Shown here: positions 1 to 6,978 of the stretch, one piece after another
Position numbering within the stretch: the first letter of the stretch is position 1
Layout of the letters: the number at the start of each line of letters is the position of its first letter
NCBI GenBank assembly: GCA_021815005.1
Contig: JAKAHL010000100.1
Location: 1 to 7,154, forward strand
Reading direction: 5' to 3'
DNA from: Chloroflexota bacterium
Lineage (GTDB): Bacteria; Chloroflexota; Limnocylindria; Limnocylindrales; CSP1-4
DNA: 7,154 bases
The notes under the pieces: generated by a model
Database searches by the model: none
What the model saw: only the letters and a program-made list of their open reading frames with translations
Told to the model about the DNA's origin: nothing
Made by a program: the position numbers and the translations under genes

Positions 1-40
1 CCTGCCCGCAGACGGGGCACCGTTCCGTCCCGACCACCAT
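1..40 (-). CDS. Start of an unidentified gene with a CPVCG motif (partial, runs off the left edge)
   Basis: Only the first 13 codons are visible, reading MVVGTERCPVCGQ. The ATG occupies 40-38 on the minus strand and is preceded by GGAGG (48-52) at a 7-base spacing, which is a strong reason to treat it as a real start. The CPVCG motif is a CxxC pair of the kind that begins a zinc ribbon or binds a metal cluster. The gene lies 56 bases beyond the stop of the methyltransferase-like gene on the same strand, so it may be the next member of the operon. Corrinoid systems often include a metal-containing reactivation protein or a second methyltransferase, but nothing here identifies this gene as either. 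The family is unknown and the coding call is moderately confident. Confidence 0.5.
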   Translation of the reverse strand, partial: MVVGTERCPVCGQ

Positions 41-96
41 GACCTTGCCTCCACACGCCGCCGGCTGCCCTCGCCGTCAGCCTAAGCGTAGGCGGT

Positions 97-1434
97 TCAG
101 CCGCGCCAGTGCCGGTCGATCTCCTCAAGGGCGATCGACGCGGCCCGGCGGGCGTTGTCGAGGTTGTGGTGCAGCGTGTACACGTCCCGGACGAGGAACT
201 CGACCGAGCAGCCCCGGGTGGCGTCGAGCGTCTTGCGGATGTGGGCCGCCCACGCCTCGCCGTCGAGCGCCTCGTCCAGCGAGAGGTAGTTGGGGTTGGG
301 CTTGCGCGAGTAGACGATGTCGTGGCCGCGCAGGGCCTCGCCCATGAACCCCTCGTCGGTCCACTGGCTGATCGACACCTTCTTGAGGTGGGGCAGGGTG
401 CGGATGTCGTCCCAGTTGTGGTGGACCGCCTCGCAGCAGCCGTAGTACAGCAGGCCGACCGGCTTCGCGATCTCGTGCACGTACGGGTACAGGAACTCCG
501 ACGCCATCGACGGGCGCATCCCGGTGGCCTCCTGGAGGTTGGTGGCCTGCCAGCGGTGGGCCCAGGTCACGCGCGCCGGGTCGAAGCCCGGCCCCGGGAG
601 GAGGCTCGTGTAGTTGTGCCCGGACCACCAGACCTCCTGGTGGTCGTTGTTGAGCCCGAGGATCCCGAGCTCGTCCTCCTGGCGCATGATCGAGAGCGCG
701 TTGTCGCGCAGGTAGGCCATGACCGCGTGGACCGCGTCGGGCTGCTCGTGGCAGGCGATGAAGAATGCCTCCATGCCCATCAGGTGCACGAGCCGCTGGG
801 CGAGGGTGTTGAAGTCGTGCCAGACCACGACGAGGCGCACCGGGAGGAGGTCGCCCAGGACGTCCTCGACGAACGCCCTCCACGCGAGGGAGCGCTCCCG
901 GTGGACGGTCACGGTCGCGGGCCGGAACCGCGGCAGGTCCGCCTCGAGGTCCGTGACCGGGTGGTGGAACCCGTAGCCCACCTCGTTGCCCTCCGCGTCG
1001 CGCGCCTTCTCCAGGCTGACCCTCACGTCGGGGCCGAACTCGTCGATGTCGAGGAACCAGCTGAAGTCGAGGACGCCCGGCACGACGCGGTCGTCCTGCC
1101 AGGTCTCGTGCGGGAGCGTGTAGCGGACGAGCTCCCTCTCGATCGCCTGGGCCGCGGGCGACTGGCACCGGTACCGGCGGTCGGGCAGCAGCTCGAACAT
1201 GAAGTTCGAGGCCTCGAGGATGAACGGCGGGCGGACGTTGGCCCGGCCGTCGTTGAGGTCGAGCCACTGCCGGCGCCGCTCGGCCATCACCGGCAGCGCC
1301 GCGTACTCGGCCTGGCGCCGGGCGAGGTCGCGGAGGTAGGCGCGCTCGTCGGGCGTGACCGCCCACGCCACGTCGCGCAGCCCGGCGGTGGAGCCGGCGA
1401 TCGGCGTGCCCGTCGACGTGGTGGTGCCGGACAT
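97..1434 (-). CDS. Uroporphyrinogen decarboxylase-superfamily protein, probable corrinoid-linked methyltransferase
   Basis: This 445-residue protein resembles the UroD/MtaA superfamily (TIM-barrel fold), whose members include heme-pathway UroD and the methyltransferases that move methyl groups to or from corrinoid proteins. The recognisable part is the C-terminal half: an extended segment ending PVGLLYYGCCE (325-335), then a leucine-rich stretch and KKVSISQW (351-358), and a late GCS (408-410). Cys333/Cys334 lie near where MtaA-type enzymes carry the zinc-binding HxC, and Cys409 near their later Cys, so zinc binding is plausible but inferred. The protein is clearly longer than heme UroD (about 350 residues). 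The start is supported by AGGAG (1441-1445) 6 bases upstream, overlapping the stop codon of the corrinoid gene; the two genes are 9 bases apart and surely co-translated. The likely role is methyl transfer between the imported substrate and the corrinoid protein, or between corrinoid and a folate. The substrate is unknown. Confidence 0.85.
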   Translation of the reverse strand: MSGTTTSTGTPIAGSTAGLRDVAWAVTPDERAYLRDLARRQAEYAALPVMAERRRQWLDLNDGRANVRPPFILEASNFMFELLPDRRYRCQSPAAQAIERELVRYTLPHETWQDDRVVPGVLDFSWFLDIDEFGPDVRVSLEKARDAEGNEVGYGFHHPVTDLEADLPRFRPATVTVHRERSLAWRAFVEDVLGDLLPVRLVVVWHDFNTLAQRLVHLMGMEAFFIACHEQPDAVHAVMAYLRDNALSIMRQEDELGILGLNNDHQEVWWSGHNYTSLLPGPGFDPARVTWAHRWQATNLQEATGMRPSMASEFLYPYVHEIAKPVGLLYYGCCEAVHHNWDDIRTLPHLKKVSISQWTDEGFMGEALRGHDIVYSRKPNPNYLSLDEALDGEAWAAHIRKTLDATRGCSVEFLVRDVYTLHHNLDNARRAASIALEEIDRHWRG

Positions 1435-1443
1435 CGGACGCTC

Positions 1444-2073
1444 CTACCGGGCCAGCAGGCGGCGGGCGAGGTCCACGGCGGCCCCGGCGTCGGGGGCGTG
1501 GCCGTCGGCGCCGATCTGGGCGGCGAACTCGGGGGTGGTGGGGGCGCCGCCGATGACGACGCGGGTCCCGGGGGACGCGGCCCGCACCGCCTCCACCGCG
1601 GCCCGCATGCCGGGCATCGTGGTGGTGAGCAGCGCGGACAGGCCGACGATGTGGGCGCCCCGCCCGGCCGCGGCCTCGGCGAACCGGGCGGCGGGGACGT
1701 TGACGCCCAGGTCCACGACCTCGAACCCGGCGCCCCGCCACATCATGCCCACGAGGTTCTTGCCGATGTCGTGGAGGTCGCCCTCCACCGTGCCCACCAC
1801 CGCGGTGAACTCGGGGACCACCCCGGCCGCCACCAGGGCGGGCTCGAGGACCGCGGTGCCGGCCTTCATGGCCCGCGCGCTGATCAGCATCTCGGGCACG
1901 AAGATCTCGCCGTCCTGGAAGCGGCGGCCCACCGCGTCCATGGCGGCGGTCATGGCGCCCAGCACGCGCTCGGGGTCCTCCCCCGCCTCGAGGGCCCCCC
2001 GGGTGAGCTCCGCGGCGGCGGCGCGGTCGCCCGCCTCCACGGCGGCGGTGAGGGCGGCGAGGTCGGCGGGCAT
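1444..2073 (-). CDS. MtaC-like corrinoid protein (B12-binding methyl carrier)
   Basis: This 209-residue protein has the two-part build of methyltransferase corrinoid proteins. A helical cap domain covers roughly residues 1-85, with FVPEML at 58-63 and an AMKAG segment at 68-72. A Rossmann-like B12-binding domain follows, roughly 90-209. The signature GDLHDIGKN spans 98-106; His101 is the expected lower cobalt ligand (DxHxxG). GLSALLT (144-150) and the GG pair (175-176) match the later cobalamin-contact motifs. The length is typical of MtaC/MtbC/MttC-type proteins (about 210). The frame is open to an ATG at 2148, but the start at 2073 is preferred because AAGGAG (2081-2086) lies 7 bases upstream and the cap domain begins there. 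It is the methyl-carrying partner of the adjacent UroD-like protein. Which substrate it serves is not evident. Confidence 0.93.
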   Translation of the reverse strand: MPADLAALTAAVEAGDRAAAAELTRGALEAGEDPERVLGAMTAAMDAVGRRFQDGEIFVPEMLISARAMKAGTAVLEPALVAAGVVPEFTAVVGTVEGDLHDIGKNLVGMMWRGAGFEVVDLGVNVPAARFAEAAAGRGAHIVGLSALLTTTMPGMRAAVEAVRAASPGTRVVIGGAPTTPEFAAQIGADGHAPDAGAAVDLARRLLAR

Positions 2074-2080
2074 CAGCGGG

Positions 2081-2086
2081 CTCCTT
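2081..2086 (-). promoter_or_regulatory. Ribosome binding site that sets the corrinoid-protein start
   Basis: The minus-strand sequence AAGGAG lies 7 bases before the ATG at 2073. No comparable site was seen before the upstream in-frame ATG at 2148, which also lies inside a hairpin loop. Confidence 0.75.
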
Positions 2087-2128
2087 CGGCGTGGCGGCGG
2101 CGGGCAGGGTTGGTGGCTGGCGGCATTG

Positions 2129-2172
2129 AGGGGCGCCCGGGCGGGCAAGGGATGCGAGGCCCGGGCGCCCCT
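2129..2172 (-). promoter_or_regulatory. Intercistronic stem-loop between ATPase and corrinoid genes
   Basis: A perfect 14-base inverted repeat (arms 2129-2142 and 2159-2172, AGGGGCGCCCGGGC and its complement) encloses a 16-base loop. It sits in the 169-base gap (2074-2242) separating the transporter genes from the methyl-transfer genes, the widest gap in the minus-strand series. No T-run follows in the direction of transcription, so it is not a textbook intrinsic terminator. It may stop some transcripts, block 3' exonuclease decay of the transporter mRNA, or partly uncouple the two halves of the operon. A second, imperfect GC-rich dyad lies at about 2217-2237, just after the ATPase stop. Confidence 0.6.
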
Positions 2173-2242
2173 GGGGTCGGGCGCGGCGCGGCTGGCAACC
2201 CGGACGCTGGAGGTGTCCGGGCCCCGGGGCCGGGACCTGGGA

Positions 2243-3085
<843 letters not shown>

Positions 3086-3088
3086 GGC

Positions 3089-4162
3089 TCAGCCCCTCCC
3101 CTTCTTCGCCTTGGGCGCCGACGGGCTGTACGAGAGCGCCATCTTGCGGAAGGTGTTGTTCATGAGGACGGCCGCCAGCAGCAGGACGCCCAGGATCAGG
3201 CTCGCCCAGTCCGCGTTCCAGCCGGTGTAGTAGATGCCCTGGTTGACGATCGAGAAGGTCAGCGTGCCGAGGACGATCCCGAAGACCGAGCCGTAGCCGC
3301 CGGTCAGGAGCACGCCGCCGATGACGACGGCGATGATCGAGTTGAAGACGAAGGACTGGCCCTTCGCCACCTGGGCGCTGTTGTAGAGGATGGTCTCCAT
3401 GACGCCGACGAGGGCGGCGCCGAGCCCGGTCCCGATGTAGAGCGCCACCTTGACGCGGTTGGTGGGGATGCCGGCCGCGCGGGCGCTCTCGAGGTCCCCG
3501 CCGATGGCGAAGATCCAGTTGCCGAACTTGGCCACGTGGACGATCCAGCCCACGACCACCACGACGATGGCCCACCAGAAGATGGCCACCTCGAACTGGT
3601 GGCCGATGAGCTGGCCGAGGAGCAGGTGGCCCCACTCGCCTGCGTCGATGGCCACGCTCACGTTGCTGGTGAGCAGGCGCGAGAAGCCGAGCGTCAGGCC
3701 CGCGAGCGCGAACTGCGTCGCGAGGGTGACGATGAACGACGGCACCCGAGTGCGGGTGACGATGACGCCGTTGATCAGGCCGACGGCCGCGCCGAGCGCA
3801 AGCGCGAGCGCGATCCCGACGATCACCGGGGCGCCCCAGAAGCCTGACACGATCGCCAGGACCATCGAGCTGGCGGCGACCACGGAGCCGACCGACAGGT
3901 CGAGCTCGCCCGAGATCATGAGCAGGCCGACCGGGATGGCGATGATCCCGAGCTCGCCGGCGACATTGAGCCAGCTCGAGGCGCCGCCGGGCGTCACGAA
4001 ATCCTTGCCGCCGAAGATCGCGAAGAAGATGAAGACGCCCACCGTGCCAATGAGGGCGCCGGTCTCGGGGCGGCGGACGAGGCTACCGATCGACCGCCCG
4101 GAGGCCGTGGCGGGGGTCTCGTCCCTGGTGTCGGGCGATGCCTGTGCTGCCTGGGAGGTCAT
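3089..4162 (-). CDS. Sugar-type ABC importer permease (RbsC/FrcC family)
   Basis: This 357-residue inner-membrane protein belongs to the branched-chain/ribose-type permease family (BPD_transp_2). It has several hydrophobic segments, the first at about residues 35-50. Family landmarks are GELDLSVGS (85-93), the cytoplasmic coupling region GGDLESARAAGIP (221-233) that contacts the ATPase, and IGGVLLTGGYGSVFG (281-295). It presumably forms a homodimer channel with the ATPase encoded next. The frame is open to an ATG at 4201, but the start at 4162 is preferred: a hydrophilic N-terminus follows, and AAGGGG (4176-4181) lies upstream, although its 13-base spacing is long. The family moves pentoses, hexoses, inositol and related small polyols. 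The exact solute cannot be told from the permease. Confidence 0.93.
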   Translation of the reverse strand: MTSQAAQASPDTRDETPATASGRSIGSLVRRPETGALIGTVGVFIFFAIFGGKDFVTPGGASSWLNVAGELGIIAIPVGLLMISGELDLSVGSVVAASSMVLAIVSGFWGAPVIVGIALALALGAAVGLINGVIVTRTRVPSFIVTLATQFALAGLTLGFSRLLTSNVSVAIDAGEWGHLLLGQLIGHQFEVAIFWWAIVVVVVGWIVHVAKFGNWIFAIGGDLESARAAGIPTNRVKVALYIGTGLGAALVGVMETILYNSAQVAKGQSFVFNSIIAVVIGGVLLTGGYGSVFGIVLGTLTFSIVNQGIYYTGWNADWASLILGVLLLAAVLMNNTFRKMALSYSPSAPKAKKGRG

Positions 4163-4212
4163 GTCGTGGTCCGTTCCCCTTGGTCCGCGTCTGGGGCGCA
4201 CGGCGCGGGATC

Positions 4213-4250
4213 GGCTGCCGGGCCCGGGTAGGAGCCCAAGCCCGGCGGCC
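4213..4250 (-). promoter_or_regulatory. Stem-loop between binding-protein and permease genes
   Basis: Arms 4213-4223 and 4240-4250 (GGCTGCCGGGC against GCCCGGCGGCC) form an 11-pair stem with one mismatch, and the 16-base loop contains a further GGG/CCC pairing. It fills most of the 98-base gap (4163-4260) after the solute-binding-protein stop. Hairpins at this place in importer operons commonly protect the binding-protein mRNA so that it outnumbers the permease. That role is inferred here from position. There is no T-run, so full termination is unlikely. Confidence 0.55.
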
Positions 4251-4260
4251 GTTGGAGGAG

Positions 4261-5361
4261 CTAGCGGGCGCCAGCCGTGGCGCCGGCGACCGCCGCAGCC
4301 ACGTTGCTGGCGTCGATGATGCCGGGGCCGGTGTTGACCGGCTTCTGGGGCAGGTCGAGGCCGAACATGATGTACGAGTTGAGGAGTGCGACGGACAGCA
4401 TGCCCTGCATGTACGGCTCCTGGTCGATGGCCATCAACTGGGTGCCGGACTGGATGCGCTGAAGGCCAGTGGTGTCGAAGTCGAACGAGCCGAGCTTGAC
4501 CTTGCCGGTGAGGCCGGCCTGGTCGATGCCGCTGGCGAGCGCGGTGGCGTCACCGGCGGAGATGGCCACGGCGGCGTCAATGGTGGGGTCCTTGGCGAGG
4601 GCCGCCTTGACGGCCTGCGCGATGGCGGACTGGTCGCCGAACTGGGAGGACGGCAGCGGGAGCTCGGTGCTGGTGCCGCCGGTCTTGGCGATGCCATCGG
4701 CGAGGCCCTTGCAGCGCGCCTCGATATTGGTGGCTCCCGGCAGCGTGTTCACGCACAGGATGTGCTTCACGCCCGCCTTGCCCAGATACTCGCCGCCGCC
4801 AAGGCCCGCGGTGTACTCATCGTTGCCGACGTAGTTGAGCGCGCCGAGCTTGTTGGCCGCGTCGATGCCGCCGGAGTTGTAGATGACGAGCGGCACCTTG
4901 GCCGCCACGACGGCCTGGAAGGCCGGGTCTTCAGCCTGTGGGACCCAGTCCGGCCCGATGACGCCGGACGGGTTCTGGGTGAGCGCGGTCTGGATCAGCT
5001 TAGCCGCGTCGGGCCCCAGGTTGTTGTAGTCCTGCGGCGCCAGCCAAGTGACCGACCCGCCGTAGGCCTTCACGACGTTCGCCTCGTCGTCCACGCCCTT
5101 CTTCACCTTGGACCAGAAGGGATCGTCGGCCTTGCCGCCCACGACGAAGATGTTGGCGCCCTTGACGGTGCCGCCGGTGGTGGCCTGGCTCGCCGCGCTG
5201 CTGGCGGCAGCCTGCGAAGCGGCGGCGGCGGGCGCCTGGCTGGCCGCCGCGGCGCTCGCGGGCACCGTGCTCGGCGATCCGCTGTTGCAGGCGCCGGCCA
5301 CGAGCGCAGCCGTCACTGCGAACGCTCCCAGGCTCGCCCAGCGCTTGGTGGTGAGAGTCAC
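4261..5361 (-). CDS. Sugar-type ABC importer solute-binding lipoprotein
   Basis: This 366-residue lipoprotein captures the substrate outside the membrane. Residues 1-25 form a signal peptide: KR near the N-terminus, a hydrophobic run, and a lipobox ending AGAC with Cys25 as the predicted lipid-anchored residue. An Ala/Ser/Gln/Thr linker follows (about 26-66), then a periplasmic-binding fold of the ribose/galactose type (Peripla_BP_4-like, about 68-366). Landmarks are IFVVGGKADDPFWSKVKKGVD near the start of the fold, GSFDFD (291-296) and DQEPY (313-317), the usual late ligand-pocket segment. The start is GTG at 5361, preceded by GGAGGAG with 6-base spacing. The ATG at 5376 overlaps that site, and the open frame reaching 5565 would run through operators and promoter. 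It is the first gene of the operon. The ligand is unknown; the fold also binds polyols, nucleosides and autoinducer-2. Confidence 0.93.
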   Translation of the reverse strand: MTLTTKRWASLGAFAVTAALVAGACNSGSPSTVPASAAAASQAPAAAASQAAASSAASQATTGGTVKGANIFVVGGKADDPFWSKVKKGVDDEANVVKAYGGSVTWLAPQDYNNLGPDAAKLIQTALTQNPSGVIGPDWVPQAEDPAFQAVVAAKVPLVIYNSGGIDAANKLGALNYVGNDEYTAGLGGGEYLGKAGVKHILCVNTLPGATNIEARCKGLADGIAKTGGTSTELPLPSSQFGDQSAIAQAVKAALAKDPTIDAAVAISAGDATALASGIDQAGLTGKVKLGSFDFDTTGLQRIQSGTQLMAIDQEPYMQGMLSVALLNSYIMFGLDLPQKPVNTGPGIIDASNVAAAVAGATAGAR

Positions 5362-5367
5362 GTCCCG

Positions 5368-5374
5368 CTCCTCC
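5368..5374 (-). promoter_or_regulatory. Ribosome binding site that sets the GTG start of the binding protein
   Basis: GGAGGAG lies 6 bases before GTG at 5361 and overlaps the last base of the in-frame ATG at 5376. This makes the GTG the better start and gives a standard-length signal peptide. Confidence 0.75.
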
Positions 5375-5461
5375 ATGTGCCTTGCCCGGCCAGAGGCGGC
5401 CGGATCTTCGCGCCGCCGACCCGCAGGTACCTTCTTCGTCCCCCGGGCCGCCATTGGCGCT

Positions 5462-5475
5462 CTGGAGCGCTCCAG
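5462..5475. promoter_or_regulatory. LacI-family operator O1
   Basis: A perfect 14-base palindrome, CTGGAGCGCTCCAG, with the central CG typical of LacI-family sites. It lies in the leader of the transporter operon, 54 bases (about five helical turns) centre to centre from O2. An extra GCGCTC half-site at 5457-5462 lies exactly 10 bases from the one inside O1. It probably helps O2 by cooperative binding or looping, or acts as a roadblock. Confidence 0.8.
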
Positions 5476-5515
5476 TTGCGTGGCGCCGATGCTTGGGGTG
5501 TGTCGCGTGATAGAA

Positions 5516-5529
5516 CTAGAGCGCTCTAG
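5516..5529. promoter_or_regulatory. LacI-family operator O2
   Basis: A perfect 14-base palindrome, CTAGAGCGCTCTAG, starting about 7 bases downstream of the minus-strand -10 and so covering the predicted transcription start of the transporter operon. This is the classic position for repression. It shares its inner 12 bases with O3 and the GAGCGCTC core with O1. Confidence 0.87.
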
Positions 5530-5536
5530 CGGACGA

Positions 5537-5565
5537 AAACTACGATATCGATTACGCCATGTCAA
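5537..5565 (-). promoter_or_regulatory. Promoter of the transporter/methyl-transfer operon
   Basis: On the minus strand, TTGACA (5565-5560) is a perfect -35 and TAGTTT (5542-5537) an acceptable -10, with a 17-base spacer, in the only AT-rich patch of the window. The transcription start is expected near 5530, at the edge of O2, giving a leader of about 170 bases before the GTG at 5361. The spacer holds CGATATCG, and a CCAT-N6-ATGG dyad spans the -35; either could be a further regulator's site, but there is no support beyond symmetry. No convincing plus-strand promoter for the LacI gene was found here, although it must also start in this region. Confidence 0.7.
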
Positions 5566-5590
5566 TATGGTTTCTTATTGGAGGCGCCTG

Positions 5591-5596
5591 AGGAGG
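5591..5596 (+). promoter_or_regulatory. Ribosome binding site that sets the GTG start of the LacI gene
   Basis: AGGAGG lies 5 bases before GTG at 5602. The in-frame TTG at 5578 would place this site inside the coding region and has no comparable site of its own. Confidence 0.75.
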
Positions 5597-5601
5597 TTCC
5601 C

Positions 5602-6630
5602 GTGGACCGGACTGGTTCGAACGGGTCGCGAAAGCCCACGCTGGAGGATGTCGCCAGGGCCGCCGGGGTCTCGCGGTCTCTGGTCTCGATCATCGTCCGT
5701 GGGGCGCCGGGCGCCAGCGAGGCGTCGCGGACGCGAGTGATGGCCATCGCGCGGGATTTGGGCTACCTGCCTGACGTTCGGGCCCGGCTGCTCGCAGGCA
5801 CCTCGCCGAAGCTGATCGGCGTGACCTACAAGACCAACTCCCTGCACCACGCCGACCTGCTGTCCTCGATCTACGAGACGGCCGAGGGCGCCGGCTACGA
5901 GGTCATCCTGTCGGGTCGCACCCGCCGCCATGACGATCGCCACGCGGTGAACGCGCTGCTCGGATATCGGTGCGACGCCCTGCTGATCATCAGCCCCGAG
6001 GTTCCGGAGGCGGAACTCCAGCAGTTGTCCGCCTCCCTGCCGATCCTCTCGCTCGGCCGCCGGATGGTCCACGCCACCACGAACGTGGACGTGGTGCGGA
6101 CGGACGAGGCAGCGGGGATCCGCATGGCGATCGACCACCTCGTGGCCCTCGGCCACCGGCGGGTCGCCCACGTGGACGGTGGGGGCGGCGTGATCGGCAC
6201 GGACCGGCGGCGAGCATACCGGGACTGCATGACGCGCCACGGGCTGCGCGACCAGGTCAGCATCGTCACCGGCGGCGACAACGCCGATGCGGGCCGGCGC
6301 GCGGCGAGGCGACTCCTCGACGGGCCCGAGCCGCCGACCGCGATCATCGCCTACAACGACGAGTGCGCCTGGGGCGTCATGCGCGCGCTCGAGGATGCCG
6401 GCCTGAGCGTGCCGCGCGACGTGTCCGTGGTCGGCTACGACGGCAGCCCGGTGGCCCGGATGGCGCCGCACGAGCTCACCACGGTCCACCAGGACACCGA
6501 CGGCCTCGGCCGCCTCAGCGTCGAGCGGCTGATCGCCAGGCTCGAGCACGGCCTGCCCATCGGTGACGTGGTGCTCGTGCCGACCTTCGTGCCCGGGGAG
6601 ACGACGGGGCCTGCGCCCGCTGGCGCCTGA
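5602..6630 (+). CDS. LacI-family transcriptional regulator
   Basis: This 342-residue regulator has the standard LacI build. The N-terminal helix-turn-helix is PTLEDVARAAGVSRSLVSIIVRG (12-34), followed by the third helix and GYLPD, then a hinge-like ARLLAG (61-66). A sugar-binding-type sensor domain covers about 70-332, with RTDEAAGIRMAIDHLVALGHRRVAHV (166-191), YNDECAWGVMRAL (251-262) and VPRDVSVVGYDG (270-281) as clear family markers. It is transcribed divergently from the transporter operon, and the 240-base region between the two start codons carries two palindromes of LacI-operator form. It most likely represses the operon until a ligand derived from the imported compound binds. Repression of its own gene and of the PanB-like gene at 6979 is inferred from operator placement. 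Confidence 0.95.
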   Translation: MDRTGSNGSRKPTLEDVARAAGVSRSLVSIIVRGAPGASEASRTRVMAIARDLGYLPDVRARLLAGTSPKLIGVTYKTNSLHHADLLSSIYETAEGAGYEVILSGRTRRHDDRHAVNALLGYRCDALLIISPEVPEAELQQLSASLPILSLGRRMVHATTNVDVVRTDEAAGIRMAIDHLVALGHRRVAHVDGGGGVIGTDRRRAYRDCMTRHGLRDQVSIVTGGDNADAGRRAARRLLDGPEPPTAIIAYNDECAWGVMRALEDAGLSVPRDVSVVGYDGSPVARMAPHELTTVHQDTDGLGRLSVERLIARLEHGLPIGDVVLVPTFVPGETTGPAPAGA

Positions 6631-6812
6631 TGAGGGCGCCGCGGCCCAGAGCTGCGGCGGCAGGGCCGTCGTGCCCGGCGCCGCCCTGAGACGCCGCGAT
6701 TCGCGCCGCGGGTGACCGGGCCTTGGGTGTCAGGGGCGCCATCATTCGGCTGACGCAGCTCGCTCGCCTGGCCCGGCCGGACGGGACAGCCCGGACGGCA
6801 AGGACCCGGCCC
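6631..6812. other. Gene-free stretch after the LacI gene, with a weak terminator-like dyad
   Basis: The gap between the LacI stop and the PanB-like start is 348 bases. Its first half holds no supported gene. An imperfect hairpin can form at 6654-6684 (GCGGCG with CGCCGC outside, GGGC with GCCC inside, 6-base loop), and AGGGCG (6633-6638) can compete by pairing with CGCCCT (6682-6687). There is no T-run, so this is only a possible LacI terminator. The second half contains the promoter, operator and leader listed separately. Confidence 0.3.
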
Positions 6813-6842
6813 TTGACACCGGACCGCGGTGACCCGTAGCGT
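6813..6842 (+). promoter_or_regulatory. Promoter of the PanB-like gene
   Basis: TTGACA (6813-6818) is a perfect -35, followed after 18 bases by a weak TAGCGT -10 (6837-6842). The expected start near 6849 falls within operator O3. The -35-to-operator-centre distance (about 36 bases) nearly equals that at the transporter promoter (about 38), which supports both calls. The leader to the ATG at 6979 is about 130 bases. Confidence 0.6.
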
Positions 6843-6847
6843 TTGCC

Positions 6848-6859
6848 TAGAGCGCTCTA
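6848..6859. promoter_or_regulatory. LacI-family operator O3
   Basis: A perfect 12-base palindrome, TAGAGCGCTCTA, identical to the inner 12 bases of O2 and placed at the predicted transcription start of the PanB-like gene. It suggests that the LacI protein encoded upstream also controls this gene. Confidence 0.83.
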
Positions 6860-6978
6860 CGGCCCACCGCGAGCGGCTCCCGGCCAGTGCTCCGACGCCC
6901 ACCTCCGACCGCTGTTCCGCTTCGACCCCGCGTGCCGTTCCCCGGCACCCATCGCGAGAGCACGGGAGCACGCCACCG

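Noticed and set aside
97..1434. Heme-pathway uroporphyrinogen decarboxylase (hemE)
   Set aside because: The protein is about 100 residues too long, I do not see the usual hemE N-terminal signature, and it is coupled to a corrinoid gene and a sugar-type importer, not to heme genes.
2074..2242. Cobalamin riboswitch upstream of the corrinoid gene
   Set aside because: No B12-box-like GCCACTG sequence was found, and the gap is taken up by simple GC-rich dyads.
4138..5529. Long plus-strand open frame over the binding-protein gene
   Set aside because: It is low-complexity and domain-free and runs across the operators. The opposite frame is a clear lipoprotein.
5362..5565. N-terminal extension of the binding protein to 5565
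   Set aside because: It would translate through O1, O2 and the -10 element and would bury the signal peptide 68 residues into the protein. The GTG at 5361 has an ideal ribosome site.
5543..5570. CGATATCG and CCAT-N6-ATGG dyads as activator sites
   Set aside because: They are short symmetric sequences in an AT-rich promoter with no second copy in the window, so chance explains them well enough.
5575..6549. Minus-strand 324-residue open frame opposite the LacI gene
   Set aside because: No recognisable domain. The plus-strand LacI frame has helix-turn-helix and sensor motifs throughout.
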